Part shown: one piece after another, positions 59,640 through 64,000 of the stretch | Position numbering within the stretch: position 1 is the stretch's first letter | How the letters are laid out: the number at the start of each line of letters is the position of its first letter | DNA from: Opisthorchis felineus | Taxonomy: Eukaryota > Platyhelminthes > Trematoda > Opisthorchiida > Opisthorchiidae | DNA: 64,000 bases | Direction of reading: 5' to 3' | Assembly (NCBI GenBank): GCA_004794785.1 | Contig: SJOL01006418.1 | Location: 670,573-734,572, forward strand | The notes under the pieces: generated by a model | Seen by the model: the letters and a program-made list of their open reading frames with translations, nothing else | Databases searched by the model: none | What the model was told of the DNA's origin: nothing | Made by a program: the position numbers and the translations under genes

Positions 59640-61135
59640 CTGGTGGTTGTACCGCCTTATTCTGTAACCCCTACGGTATCTACAAAGGAGAATCTTTCAT
59701 GCTTACGTGGTGCACTTGCGTCCGGACCCTATGTCCTACGGGCAACGGGCCAGGTAGAGCCCATCCCAAAGGTGTCTCAGCAGCACAAGGTTACTTTGGC
59801 TTGCCCAACGTCTTCTGTATGGACCAATGCGCCTCTGGAACGTCTCCTCCTATCAATCTTCACACACGTGTATCAGAAAGCTTCACAAATTAGTGCCCTT
59901 CAAGTAACTATATTGACTATTTACCTTCGTTTGGCTCACGACTGGTGGGCAAGGGGGCAGAGAACATATTGTAAAAGGCTTGCTCAGCCGCTACGGTCTC
60001 ACCCGAACCTCGATTCTGAGACTTTCAGCCTCAACAGTGGCGGTTCCACTCACCGATGATAAATTCAAAATTGCTAAAGCGCCTGTCAGACCAACCTCAT
60101 CAAATAAATCTTTCGCTACTAATGTTACGTCTGACCCACTGTTCAAAAATGCGTACGTGGGAACGCTACCGTGCGAACCTTTCACACGAACCGGTACAAC
60201 ACCAAGGCAGGTTCCTGATTCCACATCGGATGTCGAGGTGCATAAACCAACCGATATGGTTTTGTTGGCATCTTGTACAACATGTAACAGAAGGTGGTGA
60301 GACTCCGGGCAGCTCCCTATACCACACTCCTTAGGAGAACCGCATTTGGTACTCGCATGGCCTGGTTTTAGGCACACAACTCATAATAGTTTCCTTTTCA
60401 CCACACGCCACCTAGCTTGCGTTGACAAGTCAGTAAACCTACGACAGTAGGCTAGCCCGTGTTTGCAGTCTCAAGAAGGGCACAAACCATGGGTTCCCTT
60501 TTGGACGGTGAATGTGTTATGGCGCCTTTCGTTGCCTACCCGATGTTGTTGGGTTTGAGGAAGATTCCGCTCGTCTGAACCCTTGGCAATCAGACCACAG
60601 CGGCTGCAAGCGGTGCGGGCTTCCTGGGGAATAAAATTGCATAAGTCGGAGAATCCTATCTGATTTCCGAGGTTGTCCGTAGTGTCAGCCAATCTCGCCC
60701 AGTTCCGACGAGCATCTTTTGATAACGTGCGGAGGATTCGCTCTATAATCGAAACGGAGTTCGTTTCACTAGTATGATTCATCTGACTTAGGGCCACGTG
60801 ACAGTTTTGAAGATTTAGCGATAAACGAGCTACTGACTCGGGGTCATCGTGCAATGGTTCCAACTTCTTGAACAGATCGTCCAGTGTAGCTCTGGCCACC
60901 ATATTTTCCCTTTCAAATGATCCTTAAATATTTCCCTCACTCTACCGCGAGCAATCTCCTGAGGCAACAGTACGCACTCAGCCACAGCTTCCTTCGCTCG
61001 AGCCCTAAACTGGTGAACCAAATATAGCATGCTCTGCCCGTTACCTTGCACTCTATCCTCTATGTAATATGTGAACTGTTGAGTAAATCTCCAATAATAC
61101 CTTGGGTTGCCGTCGAAAGCCTCGAATTCCACTCT
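59640..61135 (-). mobile_element. BEL/Pao LTR retrotransposon fragment (gag to protease)
   Basis: Minus strand, about 1.5 kb of the polyprotein's first part. In order: a gag-like DUF1759-type segment (MEFEAFDGNPRYYW at 61,132; then DDLFKKLEPLHDDPESVARL at about 60,880); cysteine/histidine knuckles (CLKPGHASTKC and CGIGSCPESHHLLLH, 60,377-60,280); and a DUF1758-type aspartic protease with TYAFLNSGSDVTLV. The usual catalytic Asp is Asn (codon AAC, 60,141-60,143), so the protease should be dead. Past a stop, the linker towards reverse transcriptase is visible (LIGGDVPEAHW and TPLGWALPGPL, 59,870-59,740). Reverse transcriptase, integrase and LTRs are absent. Stops and shifts occur at about 60,380, 60,900 and 59,990. 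Confidence 0.85.
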
Positions 61136-61259
61136 AGGTTAGTCTGACCTGACCGCACAAGAAGTCGGTTGTGCCGCTGGCGCTTCACATACGGGCGTGC
61201 TGCTTCCTACTTCCTAACCCACCGGCCATTTCCTGGTTTCCCACTACGGGCCGCGCCCG
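61136..61259. other. Junction between the BEL/Pao fragment and the LINE
   Basis: About 120 bp, GC-rich, between the start of the minus-strand BEL/Pao gag segment and the first recognisable LINE residues on the plus strand. It could be the BEL leader, more endonuclease sequence or both; no boundary is visible. Confidence 0.4.
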
Positions 61260-63600
61260 TTACGCCGCGCTGCTTGCCAACTTAGTGTAGGGGGCTGGTC
61301 CCAAATTTTACGTAGCCCCACCCGTAGCCTACATACCCTGGACCATATATTCTCCAACGATGGCAATTTGGCTACAGCTGCAGTTGATCCACACTTTTCA
61401 GGGAGTGATCACTGCGTCGTTTCTTGCAACGCAGTCAGTTATGGCCAAACCGCTCCTCTGAGTCATTCCTTGTTTCATCTCCTCTCGCTGGATATTTTGC
61501 AAGCATTTTCGTCCACGCTGGCTACCCAGGATTGGGACAGCTTCTTATTCTTAACAAATACATACTGCGTCTGTGACACCTTTTACCAAAACATATTGAC
61601 TGATCCTCACCCTGTTCCTCCTGTACAACTTTTTCACTCCAGTAAGTTATTAAAAACCTTGGATGCCAAAATACACCAGGCTAGCCGGGAGCATCGGAAA
61701 TTTCAGAATTTCTCATTACCAATTCTCATCAACAAACTCTCTACTGTCCAAGAATCCTTGCGGGTATCTCTCGAACGCCGAGAAGAGAACACCGTCCTCA
61801 GAGCTCCTTTCTGTTCCAAATCACTTAGCCGACCGTTCCCCAAACAGCCACTCAATCGCTTGTTTGCGCTTCACAGATGGTGGCCCTATCACTGATCCTG
61901 TCAATATAGCGGATCATTTGAACGCTTACTTCGCCAGCTGCTACTTACCCCACTCCATAATCATACCCGCTGCTGCATATCTCCAAACTCTTAACGGTCA
62001 GCGCAGCCACCCGACTCTCAGTAACGAAACCATCTCCCTAGCTGATGTTTCTTTCCTTCTTTTAAAGTTTAAGGACTCCGTTGTGCCAGGGGCCGACGGA
62101 CTTCCACCCCGTGTTCTGAGAAATAGCGGTCAAGATATTGGAATCCTTGTACTAAATCTTTTTACCCACTCTTTTAACCATGGAATCGTCCCTCCCAGTG
62201 GAAGAGATCGATAATCCGACCGCATTTCGAATCCGGATCCAGAAAAACCCCTTCCAACTACAGGGGAATCCACCATATCTCCCTCTTACTGAGAACCCTT
62301 GAAAGTCTGCTCAAGGGTCCATTAACCAGGTTCCTCCTGGCTGCTAATGCCATAGACGAACGGCAAATGGATTCCAATCTTAACGATCCGTTAGCGGCTG
62401 CCAGCTTCACTTCTTTGAGACCATCACAGCAGCCTACGACGCTGGATACACCACTGTAACAGCTTACCTGGATATCCAAAAGCCTTTGACCGGGTCCCTC
62501 ATGCATCCCCGCTACATAAACTTGGTACCGTTGGCATCACTGGAAACGTATTTCAGTGGTTTGCCTCCTACCTATCTGACAGGACGCAAATAGCCACACC
62601 GGGGACATACAGGCATCTTCACTATCGATTACCAGTTTAGTCATTCAAGAAAGCGTGCTAGGCCACATCCTCTTCTTGCTCTACATCACCGACGTCTTCG
62701 GCGCTGTATCCCATGGTGAGGCCTTCCTCCTTGCAGACGATGTACAAATCGCGTACACATCTTCCCCTCCGCAAAAGCCCTTATTTTTCACCAGTTCAAG
62801 CAAGACTTAGATTCACTGACTCGCTGGTCAAATGACTCTGGCCTAAGCTTCTCCTCCACGAAATCCTGCATAACTTCCTGCCGCCGCTCCATCCCGGCTG
62901 ATGCTCTCACAATTAATGGAAAGCCTATCCCTCATTCCACGAAGATCAAAGACCCTCGCCTCAGATACTACCGTACGTTTAGCTTTTCCCACCAGGTGCA
63001 GTTCCAGTTTGCTGGGCGCGCAGGCTCAGTTTTTTAATATTGCGCTCTTTCACCTTCCAGACACAATGGTTGCAATTTTTGAGCTATGCGTACGACCAAT
63101 CGTAAAATTCCGTCCCGCATTCTCTTCTTTGTATACCCAAAGTTGTAGATTCGCACTTGAAAGCGTCCAGCGCCTACTCCCTCGGTCCGACCCTCTCTCT
63201 TACTTCTCCCGCTGTCAAATCCTAGGCCTCGAACCACCATGGCTCAGACGGTCTAAGATAAATCTAACTCTCTTACATTGTCAGCTGCACAAAAAAGCCT
63301 TTATAGCAGAGGCCAGACAAAACGTACACTCATGCCCTCGCTACAGATTCCGTAACTCTTGCAACCTCCTAGTGCATCCTTCAGCTCGTACAAACCCACG
63401 CCACAACTTCTTCTTAGTTTACCACGCTCGCATCTGGAACGGCCCTCCTGAGCGGCTGCGAAACATCACGATTCATCCTACTTTTTCTCAGTCCGTGGAC
63501 AAATTCCTTACCTGTGAAACGGCTGCCGCCCTACTTAATACCCAACTACCTCCCGACTCCCTCTATCAATCGGATCCTGTGCGCATTTGAGATGAGCGAC
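61260..63600 (+). mobile_element. CR1/Jockey-like LINE, 5'-truncated, with endonuclease end and reverse transcriptase
   Basis: Begins inside the endonuclease: GWSQILRSPTRSLHTLDHIF (from about 61,290) and its terminal SDH at 61,404-61,412. Next comes a linker to about 61,880, then reverse transcriptase: PGADGLPPRVLRN (about 62,087-62,125), motif A AFDRVPH with its Asp kept (62,484-62,501) and GITGNVFQWFASYLSDRTQ (about 62,530-62,590), then SVLGHILFLLYITDV (about 62,655). The catalytic box reads LADD in place of the usual YADD/FADD (62,730-62,741), keeping both Asp. The C-terminal region is open for 229 codons to 63,590 and includes ARIWNGPPERLRN. Frameshifts at about 61,880, 62,215 and several between 62,280 and 62,900 make it inactive. 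The clade label is by eye. Confidence 0.85.
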
Positions 63601-64000
63601 GATGCAGTTAGTGGGCAAGTAAACGATCCTGTTATCATATCTTCCTATCCTCTTGACTTGCTTCAAGCCACTATAGGACTTAAATGCTTACTTGATCTAA
63701 ATGTGTTGTGTTACTGGCCTGGTTGTTTTCCCCCCAGCCAACTTATACCTCGTTCCATTCAAGTCCCTACCCCGGATTACTCCATCAGCTCTGTCTAGTG
63801 AATGGTGCTCTCGGCCTAACTCTAACTGACAAAAATCAAACCAAAGTCAGCGTTTTTCTTCGTTACTAGAGCGCATTATACGCCGACATATATATCGAAT
63901 CCATCTGATGATGTACTCCACAGCTCACTAAACACACACACAACATCACGGTACGCTTCTGCCTGACATGGTAGCTCGCACCAAAGCTCAGTCGCCGTCT
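63601..64000. other. Possible LINE 3' tail, no gene recognised
   Basis: Follows the LINE stop codon. A 94-codon frame overlaps the end but has no domain. A short ACACACACAC run lies near 63,935. No poly(A) or target-site duplication was found before the window ends. Confidence 0.4.

Noticed and set aside
1..64000. CRISPR arrays, bacterial operons, rRNA or tRNA genes
   Set aside because: No regular short repeats with spacers, no ribosome-binding-site-led gene runs, and no recognisable rRNA or tRNA cores were seen.

Overview
The window is a stretch of animal nuclear DNA dominated by decayed retroelements, with few and very short exons. The best-fitting source is a parasitic flatworm, probably a tapeworm, but this is inference. 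It rests on the style of the retroelement proteins (Ty3/Gypsy, BEL/Pao, an RTE-like LINE and a CR1/Jockey-like LINE), on candidate introns of only 43-45 nt, on hammerhead ribozymes inside short repeats, and on large gene-poor intervals. There are no bacterial operons, rRNA or tRNA genes, or CRISPR arrays that I can see.

Layout. At 0-8.4 kb there is unique-looking DNA with a few candidate exons near 0.3, 1.7, 5.4 and 6.2 kb. At 8.43-8.78 kb lies the first of four related short elements carrying hammerhead ribozymes; the others are at 40.6-41.05, 45.27-45.49 and about 48.53-48.92 kb. At 9.63-12.55 kb is a minus-strand Ty3/Gypsy element with both LTRs whose interior keeps only gag and integrase. 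From 12.5 to 31 kb the DNA is mostly featureless but contains three plausible gene pieces: a minus-strand terminal exon at 17.75-18.0 kb, a plus-strand pair of exons with a 44-nt intron at 18.2-18.45 kb, and a minus-strand run of three exons joined by 43- and 45-nt introns at 29.99-30.66 kb. A SINE-like repeat with a TTGA-type tail recurs four times between 18.8 and 31.6 kb. At 33.3-35.85 and 38.7-39.64 kb are two fragments of RTE-like LINEs. A nearly identical 977-bp inverted duplication has arms at 46.35-47.32 and 54.41-55.38 kb. The last 8 kb hold a directly repeated, promoter-like segment around a 235-codon open frame, a minus-strand BEL/Pao fragment (59.64-61.13 kb) and, on the opposite strand directly beside it, a LINE with endonuclease and reverse transcriptase remnants (61.26-63.6 kb).

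The most interesting content is the hammerhead family. Two copies carry a full set of hammerhead core elements (on both DNA strands in one of them), arranged as large inverted repeats, and three of the four insertions can be bounded by 11-13 bp target-site duplications. The third stem is reduced to the self-complementary CCGG, which suits hammerheads acting as dimers. This resembles the hammerheads known from Penelope-like elements and retrozymes, but no reverse transcriptase of that class is visible here, so these are non-autonomous or truncated copies.

Limits: all splice sites and homologies were judged by eye. Retroelement domain calls are firm; single-exon candidates are weak and are marked so.
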